Assembly (NCBI GenBank): GCA_016213775.1
Contig: JACQZR010000056.1
Coordinates: 1-54,732, forward strand
DNA length: 54,732 nt
From: Acidobacteriota bacterium
GTDB lineage: Bacteria; Acidobacteriota; Terriglobia; Bryobacterales; Bryobacteraceae
Direction: 5' to 3'
Shown here: piece after piece, positions 31,824 through 40,698 of the stretch
Position numbering within the stretch: the stretch's first letter is position 1
Layout of the letters: each line of letters starts with the position of its first letter
Notes under the pieces: model-generated
The model's database searches: none
The model's input: the letters and a program-made list of their open reading frames with translations, nothing else
What the model was told of the DNA's origin: nothing
Program-made: the position numbers and the translations under genes

Positions 31824-32786
31824 TTACCGTCCGCGACCGCCGGCCGGTGCCGAAACTGCCGGAGCCGACGCGCTTACCGACGCGCGGCCGGAATCGCTCA
31901 TCACAGGAGCGGAGTAACCGCTGCTGGAGCTGTTGTAGCTGGGCGAGTTCGACATGCCGGACCACGACGACTGGCTGCCGCCATAGTTGCCGCCGCCGCT
32001 GTTATACCCGCCGTAATTCGAATAAGCCTGCCAGATGGTGGAGGGCGAGTAGTAGTAGTAGCCGAAAGCGCTGTGATACGCACCCGAGCGCGGAATGTAG
32101 GTGACCAGCCCGTATGCGGGGTTCCACAACCACATGTTGCTCAGTGATCGTGAAGATCCAGTGGACCGGAGCGACCGTGCTGCTACCATGTTCGCCTGGG
32201 CGACGCTGGCCGCCCGCGCCTTGCTCCAGACGTAAAGTTCATCATAGTCCTTGGTGCTGAACTTGGCCGCCATTAACACAGCGGTATCCACGGTTTCTTT
32301 TCCGCGGGTCAACGGGAGAGATTCCTTGCCCTGCGTCACCTCCGCGCGTCCGTCAAACACCCGAACCCGCGCCGGGCTGGCATCAAACCGGTAGAGGCCC
32401 GGTTTCACCAACTCCGTCGAAAGCCCGCCTACCCTCACCGTCACGCGATGCTCCTTCTCAAGGCCGGCAACTTCTACAAGCGCCGCGCCGGAACTCACTT
32501 CCACCAGCGTATCGGAGAGCTTGCCTGAGACCATCTTCACCGCAGTGTTATTGTCCATGCGGAGAAATGCCCCCGGGGTCAGCAACAGTTCCACGCGCCC
32601 GGTAGCTGTCCTGAGGACCGCTCCGTCCTTCATGATGGGATAGGCACCGAACCGCAGGTTCACCGGGGTGCCATCGAGCGTGGCTTTCCCTTCTGCGAGA
32701 TGCACAAGGCCGGAACGGACCGATATGGCCTGTTGGCCAAAAAGGCTGGCCGAAGCCGCCAGGCAGACGATCATTGTGCGGAGCAT
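31824..32786 (-). CDS. Exported FecR-domain protein with low-complexity tail
   Basis: Secreted protein of 320 residues. Seen: signal peptide (1-18), a FecR-type beta domain (about 20-170: GAVLRTATGRVELLLTPGAFLRMDNNTAV, LVEVSSGAALVEVAG, ARVRVFDGRAEVTQG), a charged helix (KFSTKDYDELYVWSKARAASVAQANM) and a C-terminal region rich in Tyr, Ser, Gly and Ala (about 215-320) that is probably disordered or surface-interacting. FecR in this role is not a sigma regulator: no membrane helix and no sigma factor adjoins. ATG has AGGAGGG upstream. The gene is monocistronic with a strong terminator. Confidence 0.85.
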   Translation of the reverse strand: MLRTMIVCLAASASLFGQQAISVRSGLVHLAEGKATLDGTPVNLRFGAYPIMKDGAVLRTATGRVELLLTPGAFLRMDNNTAVKMVSGKLSDTLVEVSSGAALVEVAGLEKEHRVTVRVGGLSTELVKPGLYRFDASPARVRVFDGRAEVTQGKESLPLTRGKETVDTAVLMAAKFSTKDYDELYVWSKARAASVAQANMVAARSLRSTGSSRSLSNMWLWNPAYGLVTYIPRSGAYHSAFGYYYYSPSTIWQAYSNYGGYNSGGGNYGGSQSSWSGMSNSPSYNSSSSGYSAPVMSDSGRASVSASAPAVSAPAGGRGR

Positions 32787-32849
32787 GGAACTATCCCTCC
32801 TGGCTAATCATCGGCGGAATGCCTGCCGAAGTCAAGCCCAACAAGTTCA

Positions 32850-34142
32850 TTACTTTTCACGGTAAGCTTCGTCTAACAACTCCACGACGTGCGCCACGCG
32901 CTGACCGTTACCGTGTTTTTCCACTCCAGCCCGTAATTGCAGCATGCAACCGGTGTTTGCCGTCGCGATCACCTGCGTTGCCGCGGAATTCGCCAACTCC
33001 ATCTTCCGCTCCAGGATTTGCATCGACAGCTCCGTCTGCAGAACGTTGTAGATTCCAGCACTCCCACAGCACAGGTCCGATAGCGGCATTTCCTTGAATT
33101 GAAGCCCCGGTATTGCCTGCAGCAGTTTCCGGGGTGCCGCTCGTATCTTCTGCCCGTGCGCCAGGTGGCAGGAATCCTGATAGGTGACTGTCAACGGCAA
33201 CTGCCGCATCGCCGGATTCAACGGAATGGATGCCAGGAACTCATTGATATCCTTAATCTTCTCGGAGAACTGCCTCGACTTCTCCGCGTACTCCGGCTCA
33301 TGTTCAAACAGTTCGTGATATTCCTTGAGCGTCGACCCGCAGCCGGCTGAGTTCGTGAGGATAGCGTCAAACCCGCCCTTTGCCAGTGCGTCGATGTTGC
33401 GGCGCGCCAACCGCCGCGCCTCGGCCCGGATCCCGGAATGCAAGTGCAGTGCCCCGCAACAGGTTTGATCCGCCGGTACGTGCACCTCGCAGGCGTTCTT
33501 CTGTAGCACACGCACAGTGGCTTCATTCAGTCGTGCGAAACTCACGTTCGCAATGCAGCCGCCCAATAACGCCACCTTGTACTTCCGGTCGCCCTCGGCC
33601 GGGAAAACCTTCCCGTAGGCAGCAAAGAACGTCGGCAACTGGGCTGGCGGCGACAGTTTCTCCAACTCGGCCAATTTCCCGAACAAACCCAATAAGCCAG
33701 TCGCCCGCACGACAGCCTGCAGTCCCGATTTCTGGTAGAGCCACAACAAGGTCGCCGCCGTCCGCAGCAGAAAAGGCGACGGCAGCAGATCCGTGAACAC
33801 GAAATCACGCAGCGCCTGAGCCGTCCAGTGCCGCTGTGTGTTCGCCTCCAACTCGGCCCGCGCGGCTTCCACCAGGCGTCCATACTGCACACCGGATGGA
33901 CAAGCCGATTCACACCCCCGGCAGGCCAGGCACAGGCCAATGTGTTCCCGGTAGGATTCGCTCAACGCCGCCCCGTTCTGCACCTGGACCATCTGGTAGA
34001 TCCGCCCGCGGGGCGAGTCCATTTCGATCCCCAACACACGGTAGGTTGGACAGGAATTCAAACACAGACCGCAATGGACGCACTTGTCCAGATCCCGCTG
34101 TTGCGGTTTGTCGAATTGCGGGAGGATATCAAATCCTGCCAT
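32850..34142 (-). CDS. glcF: Glycolate oxidase iron-sulfur subunit GlcF
   Basis: Iron-sulfur subunit (430 residues) of the membrane-associated glycolate dehydrogenase, passing electrons from the flavin subunits to the quinone pool. Seen: two 4Fe-4S motifs, CVHCGLCLNSCPTYR (C21, C24, C27, C31) and CLACRGCESACPSG, then the CCG-type cysteine-rich repeats (QTCCGALHLHSG and LCCGSAGIYN) of the heterodisulfide-reductase fold. All cysteines are present. The start overlaps the end of glcE by 14 bases, so the two are cotranslated. glcD is not in the window. A separate FMN hydroxy-acid oxidase lies nearby on the other strand. Confidence 0.92.
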   Translation of the reverse strand: MAGFDILPQFDKPQQRDLDKCVHCGLCLNSCPTYRVLGIEMDSPRGRIYQMVQVQNGAALSESYREHIGLCLACRGCESACPSGVQYGRLVEAARAELEANTQRHWTAQALRDFVFTDLLPSPFLLRTAATLLWLYQKSGLQAVVRATGLLGLFGKLAELEKLSPPAQLPTFFAAYGKVFPAEGDRKYKVALLGGCIANVSFARLNEATVRVLQKNACEVHVPADQTCCGALHLHSGIRAEARRLARRNIDALAKGGFDAILTNSAGCGSTLKEYHELFEHEPEYAEKSRQFSEKIKDINEFLASIPLNPAMRQLPLTVTYQDSCHLAHGQKIRAAPRKLLQAIPGLQFKEMPLSDLCCGSAGIYNVLQTELSMQILERKMELANSAATQVIATANTGCMLQLRAGVEKHGNGQRVAHVVELLDEAYREK

Positions 34143-35256
34143 AGAGCCTGCCGCGGTTGAGTAGATTCTTCGAATCGAACATTTCCTTCACTTGCTGCAT
34201 CACCCGGAACGCGTCGCCGGTGCCGGGCCACATTTCGAGCGTCCCATCGCGATCAGCCGGGCCAAACTCCATCACCGCTTTCCCGATCCCCATCGCCTCA
34301 CGCGCCTGTTGCACCGAATCCAGATGAGCGTAGCAGACACCGTTACCGGCTCTCGCCACTACCGCTCCCGGCAGTTTCGACATCGACTCGCCCAGCGCCT
34401 GCAACGTCACCGAGCACCGGACCACCACAGCCTCCGGACTCGCGAGCATCCGCTCCGTTAGATTCTGGACACTATTCCAGAAGGAAGCTTCCTGTTCCCC
34501 CTCCAGAGGTTGCCCGCCAGCCAGTTCCTTCTGATAACGATCCAGCACCGCTGCGTTCCCTTGCGCTCCGATTGCCAGGAGCCACCCACTGTGGCCTACC
34601 ATTCCCGCCGCCACCGGATTCAGCAGGTCTATCGAAACGGGGTGCAGAACGCTTTGCAGGATGCGGTCACGCAGCGTCATTGCGTCCTTGAGCTCCGGGT
34701 ATTCAAACAGAAACGTCCGCGTTCCAGCAGGCTTTGGAATCAGTTTGAAGTTCACCACGGCAATCGCCGCCAGCGTGCCCAACGATCCAATGAGCAGCTT
34801 CGCCATATCGAGTCCAGCGACGTTCTTCACCACCATGCCGCCCGATTGCACCAGCTTGCCTTCCATGGTCGCGAAGCGAATGCCGATCACCAGATCCCGC
34901 GCGGTCCCAAAACCGCGCCGCCGCGGCCCGCTGGAATTCGCCGCCAGAATCCCGCCCAGTGTCGCGGTTTCCGCGAAAGGCGGATCGAGCGGAACCATGT
35001 ATCCATCGGCTGCCAGCATGTCGCGAAACTTAGCGTAGGTCATGCCTGCGCCGACGCTCACGGTAAGATCCTTGGGTTCGTATTGATACACCTGATCCAG
35101 GCCTATTGTGCAGATCCGCAGGTCCGCTTTCGCAATTGGCCCGCCGGCGCGTAGTTTGCTGCCATTCCCGATCAGTTCGACGCTGCGGTCCGACGAGGAG
35201 GCTTCGGCCAAGAGCGCGGCTAGTTCTTCCGGGCTGGCCGGTTTGCGCAAGTCCAT
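34129..35256 (-). CDS. glcE: Glycolate oxidase FAD-binding subunit GlcE
   Basis: FAD-linked subunit (375 residues) of glycolate dehydrogenase, of the PCMH/VAO fold. Seen: VELIGNGSKLRAGGP, TVSVGAGMTYAKFRDMLAADGYMVPLDPPFAETATLGGILAANSSGP and RDLVIGIRFATMEGKLVQSGG, the FAD-binding-4 core with the glycine run and the 'GG' loop, then VVKNVAGLDMAKLLIGSLGTL and a short cap domain. Slightly shorter than GlcD, as expected for GlcE. It starts 8 bases after the stop of a small exported protein gene and overlaps glcF. Confidence 0.9.
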   Translation of the reverse strand: MDLRKPASPEELAALLAEASSSDRSVELIGNGSKLRAGGPIAKADLRICTIGLDQVYQYEPKDLTVSVGAGMTYAKFRDMLAADGYMVPLDPPFAETATLGGILAANSSGPRRRGFGTARDLVIGIRFATMEGKLVQSGGMVVKNVAGLDMAKLLIGSLGTLAAIAVVNFKLIPKPAGTRTFLFEYPELKDAMTLRDRILQSVLHPVSIDLLNPVAAGMVGHSGWLLAIGAQGNAAVLDRYQKELAGGQPLEGEQEASFWNSVQNLTERMLASPEAVVVRCSVTLQALGESMSKLPGAVVARAGNGVCYAHLDSVQQAREAMGIGKAVMEFGPADRDGTLEMWPGTGDAFRVMQQVKEMFDSKNLLNRGRLYGRI

Positions 35257-35263
35257 TCTTTGA

Positions 35264-35623
35264 TTATTTCTTTTTTGCGGTCCAAGTGCCGGAAGCCAGG
35301 GTGCCCAGCGTCACATTGCCCTTCATTGTCCCGTCGGCTTGTACCTGACCGGCATACTTCACGGAAATCGAATCCCCCCCTTGCGAGATGCTAAACCCGA
35401 ACTCGACATCACTGCCCTTCACCGTTCCAGTGAGCTTCGACTCGCCGAGTTGGCCCGAGTAGGTTCCGCTCAGCTTGTCGCCTTCCTGTTTAAGAACAAA
35501 TGTGGGTGTGCCGCTGCCTGCGTCGGTCTGCACATCGCCGAGCCATGTCCCTGTCAAATCAGCGGCTGCTCCGCTCCATGCCAACAGGAGCAAAATAAAG
35601 ATGGATGCCAATGCAGTTCGCAT
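35264..35623 (-). CDS. Small exported beta-rich protein
   Basis: Hypothetical secreted protein of about 119 residues; no family name is certain. Seen: signal peptide (MRTALASIFILLLLAWSGAAA) and a beta repeat pattern DLTGTWLGDVQTD, LKQEGDKLSGTYSGQLGESKLTGTVKGSDVEFGFSI, VQADGTMKGNVTLGTLASGTWTAKK, which resembles small lipocalin-like or META-like barrels that often occur as periplasmic proteins in this phylum. The start at 35623 or 35635 cannot be decided, no ribosome site being clear. Leads the glcE/glcF run by 8 bases and is divergent from the hydroxy-acid oxidase gene, whose start lies about 42 bases away. Confidence 0.75.
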   Translation of the reverse strand: MRTALASIFILLLLAWSGAAADLTGTWLGDVQTDAGSGTPTFVLKQEGDKLSGTYSGQLGESKLTGTVKGSDVEFGFSISQGGDSISVKYAGQVQADGTMKGNVTLGTLASGTWTAKKK

Positions 35624-35664
35624 GCGAATGAGCATACCATGGATGGCTGGAGATCTCCTTGCTG

Positions 35665-36837
35665 ATGAACAGGCTTTCCCGCTCCCGCCGCGACGCGATT
35701 CGCAACCTCGCCGGTCTTGTCGCCGGCTCCCCCCTCCTGCACGCGCAAAAAGATCTCCCTGACACTGGATCTCGCCAACCGTCCATCGACGAAATCGCGA
35801 ACATCTTCGAGATGGAAGCCATCGCCAAGGAGCGAATCCCACGCGCCAACTGGGACTACATCGCCGGTGGCGTCGACAATGAGTGGACGCTGCGGCGCAA
35901 TCGCGAAATGTTCGACAAAATCATCTTCCGCCCGCGAATGCTGGTGAACACCGAGAAGATGGACCTCTCCACGACGCTGTTCGGCACAAGAATCGCTACG
36001 CCCATCCTGACCGCGCCCTCCGCGGGCCATCAACAAGCACATCCGGATGGCGAGATCGCCACGGCGAAAGCCGCCGCCGCCAAGGGCACCATCATGTGTC
36101 TGAGCATCAACTCCAGCATTCCGCCGGAAAAAGTTGCTGCGTCCACCGAGGCTGTGAAATGGTGGCAGCTCTACATGCGTGAGGATCTTGATTCCTCGCG
36201 TGAGCGCGTGGACAAAGCGATCGCCGCGGGGTTCAAGGCAATCGTGCTCACCGTCGACGGTCCCTACAATTCCCACCGCGAACGCCTGCTGCGCGGCCGC
36301 ATCCGGTCCACCGCGCCACCCGGCATGACCACCCGCCGCCGTACGACCGAGCCCCATCCATATGGTTTGGAGCCCGTGCTTGTCCACAAACTCGACTGGG
36401 CTTTTCTCGCGACCTTGAAACAGTGGGCCAAAGTGCCGGTTCTCGTCAAAGGCATCCTTACCGCCGAAGATGCCGTGCTGGCGGTGAAGCATGGCGCCGA
36501 TGGCATCGTGGTGAGCAACCACGGGGGACGCTATCTCGATTACGCGCCATCGTCCATTGAGGTGCTGCCCGAAATCGTTCAGGCTGTCGGCGGCAAGTTG
36601 CCTATCCTTGCTGACAGCGGATTCCGGCGCGGTAGCGACGTGTTGAAAGCACTGGCGATCGGGGCAAAGGCAGTGCTCATAGGCAGACCGCTCTTCTGGG
36701 GCCTTGGTGCGTTCGGACAGGCGGGCGTGGAAAAGGTCCTGCAACTGATGACCACCGAACTCGCTCTCGCCATGGGACTCAGCGGCAAGCCCACCATCGC
36801 GTCCATCGACAAGTCCCTGGTCAGGATCGAAAAATGA
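35665..36837 (+). CDS. Tat-exported FMN-dependent alpha-hydroxy-acid oxidase
   Basis: TIM-barrel flavoenzyme (390 residues) of the glycolate oxidase/L-lactate dehydrogenase family, oxidising a 2-hydroxy acid to the keto acid. Seen: an N-terminal Tat-like leader (SRSRRDAIRNLAGLVAG, about 6-24), WDYIAGGVDNEWTLRRN (substrate Tyr), PILTAPSAGHQQAHPDGE, QLYMRE (second Tyr), LVKGILTAEDA (catalytic Lys), VVSNHGGRYLD with the catalytic His and substrate Arg, and ILADSGFRRGSDVLKALAIGAKAVLIGRP, the phosphate site for FMN. All catalytic residues are kept. Chosen start ATG 35665 with GGAG upstream; a TTG two codons earlier is possible. Its end overlaps the PPOX gene by ATGA. The leader is unusual for this enzyme class. 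Confidence 0.88.
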   Translation: MNRLSRSRRDAIRNLAGLVAGSPLLHAQKDLPDTGSRQPSIDEIANIFEMEAIAKERIPRANWDYIAGGVDNEWTLRRNREMFDKIIFRPRMLVNTEKMDLSTTLFGTRIATPILTAPSAGHQQAHPDGEIATAKAAAAKGTIMCLSINSSIPPEKVAASTEAVKWWQLYMREDLDSSRERVDKAIAAGFKAIVLTVDGPYNSHRERLLRGRIRSTAPPGMTTRRRTTEPHPYGLEPVLVHKLDWAFLATLKQWAKVPVLVKGILTAEDAVLAVKHGADGIVVSNHGGRYLDYAPSSIEVLPEIVQAVGGKLPILADSGFRRGSDVLKALAIGAKAVLIGRPLFWGLGAFGQAGVEKVLQLMTTELALAMGLSGKPTIASIDKSLVRIEK

Positions 36838-37364
36838 AACTGTTCGTGCTGGCCCTGGCGGCAACCACACTCGCGGGACAAACCGCGAGCGTGGCCCAGA
36901 CACTCGACGCAGCGCGGGCGGCCATGGCATCGGCGAGGTTCTGTTTTCTCATCACCGTCGATGAATCCGGACAGCCGCGTGCGCGCCTGATGGAAGCCTT
37001 TGCGCCCGACGAAAAGATGACCATCTGGTTCGGCACCAACCCGGCCACGCGCAAAGTGGGCCAGATTCGCAAGAACCAGCGTGTGACCGTTGCCTACTAC
37101 GATCCCGCGGGACCCAACACGGTGACGCTCGCCGGCAAAGCGCGCGTTGTGGACAACGCCGCGGAGAAGAAGAAGCATTGGCGAGACGGCTGGGACACGT
37201 TCTTCCCAGGCGGCCCGTCGGGCGCCAATTACACAGTGATCGAGTTCGTCCCCGATCAACTGGAACTGATTAGCAACTCGAAGAACATCGGCAACGCTCC
37301 AGCCACGCTGTTGCCGGCGATTCTGATCCGCAGCGGCAACGGATGGAAGCCGGCGGCTAAATAA
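36834..37364 (+). CDS. Exported pyridoxamine 5'-phosphate oxidase-fold flavoprotein
   Basis: Split-barrel FMN-binding protein (176 residues), probably a flavin reductase- or general-stress-type member; the reaction is unknown. Seen: signal peptide (MKLFVLALAATTLAGQ), then ARAAMASARFCFLITVDESGQPRARLM, the first strand of the PPOX barrel, IWFGTNPATRKVGQIRKNQRVTVAYYDP and VTLAGKARVVDN. It starts within the stop of the hydroxy-acid oxidase gene (ATGA), so translation is coupled. Both products look exported, which suggests a periplasmic flavin pair (inference). Convergent with the kinase gene. Confidence 0.85.
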   Translation: MKLFVLALAATTLAGQTASVAQTLDAARAAMASARFCFLITVDESGQPRARLMEAFAPDEKMTIWFGTNPATRKVGQIRKNQRVTVAYYDPAGPNTVTLAGKARVVDNAAEKKKHWRDGWDTFFPGGPSGANYTVIEFVPDQLELISNSKNIGNAPATLLPAILIRSGNGWKPAAK

Positions 37365-38952
37365 TGCCGAGAATCCGCTCCAGCGTTTCCGTTTCCTGAT
37401 CCGCCCGCCGGTACGCAGTCTTGGCCGCGTCCACGTTATTCGATCGCAACGCGTTCTCGGTCTCATCCATGTAGTAGGTCATCCGGCTCAACCCCGAAGA
37501 AACGTCGGCACGCACGCCGAGCCCTTGTGCGCGTAGCGACGATTCCAGCGATCGGGCCTTTGCCTGCACCGCGCCAACACGGGCAGCAAGCTTCATCAGC
37601 CGCTCGCGCACGGCGTTCAACTCCGCTGTGTTGACCACTGGCGCAGGCGGTGTTACTTGCTGCTGAGGCTGCTGTACCACGGGCGCAGGAACTCGCACCG
37701 GCTGCTCCTGCGCTGCCGGAGCCGGTTGCGACTCTACCGGCACAGGGTTGCTCGGCGCGGGTTTCCCAACCGATGGCCGCGGAGCGGAAGCGGCCGGGGT
37801 CTGTGGCACATCGGACACGCGAGTTTGTTTTTCGGGTGTCAGCGACGTGGCCGGTGGACTCGCCACATCTGCAACAGGCTTGGCTACATCGGCCGCCGCG
37901 GGTTGCGCAGGCGCCTGTGTCTGTTCATCCGCGCGCGCTCCCAAGAACTTTGGTAACTGCAGCGCCCCAATCACGATCACTGCCACCGTAACCAAGGACC
38001 CCACTGCCATATAGAGAGCCCGGTTCGATTTACGAGCGGCGGCCATGGCGGGCGCCGGTTGAGCGGCCCCTACTGGCTTTGTCTTTGCGGGGGGTGGCAC
38101 TGGGGAACCCTGCAATGCGGTGGCGGCGCCGGGCTCGCGCAGCATGTTGGTCAACGCCACCCCGAACGCCTCGGCAGTCTGGAAGCGCCGCGCCGCATCG
38201 CGCGAGGCAGCCATCAGAATGATGTCGTTCAACACCGGCGGCAGAGTCGGGTCATGTTGGATCGGCGGGACCGGATCCTGATGCAGGTGCGCGGCCATGA
38301 TCGAAAAATCGCTGGTGGCGTCGAACGGGCGCTTCCCCGTCACCATCTCGTACAAGGCAATTCCCAGCGAGTATAGGTCCGACCGGCCATCCAGTTCCGC
38401 GCCTTGAATCTGCTCCGGCGACATGTAGTACAGCGAGCCCAGGGTGACGCCGGTCTGCGTCAGCCGCCGGTCCGCCTTCATCCGTGCGATGCCGAAGTCG
38501 AGCAGTTTCGCCTTACCCTCCGCGGTCACGATGATGTTAGCCGGCTTGATGTCGCGATGCACTACGCCGCGCGAATGCGCGTAGCTCAACGCCTGCAGCA
38601 CCTGGATCGCAATTCCCGCTGCCTTCGCGGCGGCGAGCGGACCCTGCTTGAGCATCTGATCCACCGACGTGCCTTCGACAAATTCCATCAGCATCAACAA
38701 CTCGTTGTTGTTTCGCATTGCCGTATGCAATTGGGCAATGTTCGGGTGCGACAGGCTGCCCTGCACCTTGATCTCGCGAATGAAACGGTCTGCCAGTTCG
38801 GGGTTTTCCTGAAAGTCCGGAAGCAGAACCTTCATCGCTTCCATGCGATCGGAGATCACGTTGCGGACTTTGTACACCTTGCCCATGCCGCCCGCGCCCA
38901 GTACGGACACGACTTCGTAGTCGCCGACTCGTTCGCCCGGCTGATATGCCAT
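37357..38952 (-). CDS. Transmembrane serine/threonine protein kinase
   Basis: Eukaryote-like kinase of 531 residues. Seen: kinase domain about 10-270 with GAGGMGKVY (20-28), invariant Lys about 41 (EAMKVL), catalytic loop HRDIKPAN (D134), DFG (152-154) and the APE-like MSPEQIQG; one membrane helix (about 312-334, ALYMAVGSLVTVAVIVIGAL); then a Pro/Ala-rich linker (340-430) and a C-terminal helical region (about 435-531) of possible outer-side sensor. All catalytic residues are present. It lies 7 bases after the CsgG-like gene, so the two probably form a unit; the divergent ECF sigma factor may be part of the same signal path (inference). Confidence 0.9.
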   Translation of the reverse strand: MAYQPGERVGDYEVVSVLGAGGMGKVYKVRNVISDRMEAMKVLLPDFQENPELADRFIREIKVQGSLSHPNIAQLHTAMRNNNELLMLMEFVEGTSVDQMLKQGPLAAAKAAGIAIQVLQALSYAHSRGVVHRDIKPANIIVTAEGKAKLLDFGIARMKADRRLTQTGVTLGSLYYMSPEQIQGAELDGRSDLYSLGIALYEMVTGKRPFDATSDFSIMAAHLHQDPVPPIQHDPTLPPVLNDIILMAASRDAARRFQTAEAFGVALTNMLREPGAATALQGSPVPPPAKTKPVGAAQPAPAMAAARKSNRALYMAVGSLVTVAVIVIGALQLPKFLGARADEQTQAPAQPAAADVAKPVADVASPPATSLTPEKQTRVSDVPQTPAASAPRPSVGKPAPSNPVPVESQPAPAAQEQPVRVPAPVVQQPQQQVTPPAPVVNTAELNAVRERLMKLAARVGAVQAKARSLESSLRAQGLGVRADVSSGLSRMTYYMDETENALRSNNVDAAKTAYRRADQETETLERILGII

Positions 38953-38959
38953 GCTGCAC

Positions 38960-39931
38960 CTACTTGTCGATTGTTTTCACCAGGTCGCCAACCTTCGGCT
39001 GGCCCGGGCCCGAGAACTTGCCGGTGGCGGACAGATCGTCCACCTCAGTGATTGTCACTTCGCCGATTCGATCGGTGATCTTTCGAATGACGCGTCCAGT
39101 GGCGGGGTCCGTGATCTCCCGTCCGGCACGCGAAACTTCGAGTTTGTCGCCCACCTTCACGCCGGCCTTGGCGCCAATGTTGAGCACCAGAGATCCGCCG
39201 CTCGCATCGGCCACCAATCCCTGTAGGCGAATGGTTCGCATCGAGACCTTGCCGGCTTGCGTGTCCAACAGCTTCGCCGTCGCATCTGTCGCCTTGGCCA
39301 CAGCCTCACCCAGAATCGTCGATTGGAAGTTGCTGCTGCCCATGTCGTAGAAGCCGCCACCCGACGCGGTCGATCCGCCGCCCGATCCCAACAGCGCCGC
39401 GCCGGAACGAGTAGATTCACCCGTGCCGCTCGCAGTGGCCATCACCTCGGCAGTATCTACATTGACGATACGCGCACTCAAAGCCACCACCGCCTTCGAC
39501 TGTTTCTTTCCCACGCCCGTGATGCCATACCGCGAAGTCACGCGGCCAACCGCGCCTACCTCTGTCGTCTTGTCATCGCGTCCGAATTGGGTGATGCTCC
39601 CCAGGATAATCGCATCGACGCCGATCAACTGACCGATTCGCGCCGCCGTGGCAACGTTGGCACGATCGCTATTGGAGAAATTTTGTTCCTGCAGGATCTT
39701 CTCCAGAGCTTTCCGTTCGTACACCTGGTACGCCCCAGTGGTGACCAGCTTGTCCACCAGGATGTCCGCCACCCCCTTCCCGATATCCACATTCGAGTTG
39801 AAGATGTGCCAGACGGAACTGCTCACCGTCGAGTAATCGAAGTTCATTACGGCCACACGACGTTTCCGTTCCTGCGCCACGGCGCCCGTGGCCATCAGGA
39901 GAACAATAGAAAGACTCAGCAACCGTTTCAT
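38960..39931 (-). CDS. CsgG/HfaB-like exported protein
   Basis: Exported protein (323 residues) of the CsgG-like family, which forms curli secretion pores or, in other lines, periplasmic assembly factors. Seen: signal peptide (1-19), RVAVMNFDYSTVSSSVWHIFNSNVDIGKGVADILVDKL, the start of the CsgG core, YQVYERKALEKILQEQNFSNS and VDAIILGSITQFG, both family-like, and a C-terminal FlgT-like barrel (LVADASGGSLVLNIGAKAGVKVGDKLEVSR). No lipobox Cys after the signal, unlike CsgG proper, so an outer membrane lipoprotein is unlikely. Upstream of and probably cotranscribed with the kinase gene. Confidence 0.85.
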   Translation of the reverse strand: MKRLLSLSIVLLMATGAVAQERKRRVAVMNFDYSTVSSSVWHIFNSNVDIGKGVADILVDKLVTTGAYQVYERKALEKILQEQNFSNSDRANVATAARIGQLIGVDAIILGSITQFGRDDKTTEVGAVGRVTSRYGITGVGKKQSKAVVALSARIVNVDTAEVMATASGTGESTRSGAALLGSGGGSTASGGGFYDMGSSNFQSTILGEAVAKATDATAKLLDTQAGKVSMRTIRLQGLVADASGGSLVLNIGAKAGVKVGDKLEVSRAGREITDPATGRVIRKITDRIGEVTITEVDDLSATGKFSGPGQPKVGDLVKTIDK

Positions 39932-40113
39932 GTTGAACCACCTCTGTCGGAACTCTTTCAGTAACGTGCAAACCAGCCACCGGTTCCATCATTCGGACTC
40001 GGAGCGCAGGGGAGAGTTGCGCCAATCCAGGCCGCTTACTCTCAATTATAGACCTCGTGCCGTCCACCGAGTGAGATAAGATAAGCGCTGAGAGGTGACT
40101 TCCCAGAGCGAGT

Positions 40114-40698
40114 ATGACGCCACAGCCAGAAAAGCAGATTACGCGATTGCTGGTCCAATGGAAGACCGGCAATAAGGATGCGCTCGATGTCCTGATGCCG
40201 CTTGTTTATCAGGAACTGCGCAAACTCGCCGACAGCTACCTCAAACGCGAAAGGCCCGATCACACGCTCCAGCCCACCGCGCTCATCCACGAGGCCTACA
40301 TGCGCCTCGCCGATCAGCGCCTGCCCGAATGGCAGAACCGCGCACATTTCTTCGGTGTTGCCGCCCAGATCATGCGGCAGGTCCTGGTCGATGCCGCCCG
40401 CAAGCACAAAGCAGCCAAACGCGGTAGCGGTTCCAAAACGAGTCTCGAAGAGTCGGTACTTGTCTCGGCCTCCCGCGCTCCCGACCTTGTCGCCCTCGAC
40501 GACGCGCTCCTGGAACTGGCCAAGTTCGACGAACGCAAGGTCCGCGTCATCGAGCTCAAATATTTCGGCGGACTCACTATTGAGGAAACAGCGGAGGCCC
40601 TCTCTGTTTCCGCCGCCACCATATCCCGCGACCTTCGTGCCGCCGAAGCCTGGCTCCGCCGCTACCTCGCCGAAAATCCACAGTCCGATGGCGATTAG
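40114..40698 (+). CDS. ECF-type sigma factor (TIGR02999-like)
   Basis: RNA polymerase sigma factor (194 residues) of the group common in Acidobacteria and Planctomycetes next to kinases. Seen: region 2 YQELRKLADSYLKRERPDHTLQPTALIHEAYMRLADQR, the extended linker WQNRAHFFGVAAQIMRQVLVDAARKHKAAKRG, and region 4 VRVIELKYFGGLTIEETAEALSVSAATISRDLRAAEAWLRR. Full length. No ribosome site is obvious. Divergent from the CsgG/kinase pair across 182 bases (39932-40113), which otherwise hold nothing I recognise; no anti-sigma gene is adjacent, so control may act by phosphorylation or transcription. Confidence 0.92.
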   Translation: MTPQPEKQITRLLVQWKTGNKDALDVLMPLVYQELRKLADSYLKRERPDHTLQPTALIHEAYMRLADQRLPEWQNRAHFFGVAAQIMRQVLVDAARKHKAAKRGSGSKTSLEESVLVSASRAPDLVALDDALLELAKFDERKVRVIELKYFGGLTIEETAEALSVSAATISRDLRAAEAWLRRYLAENPQSDGD

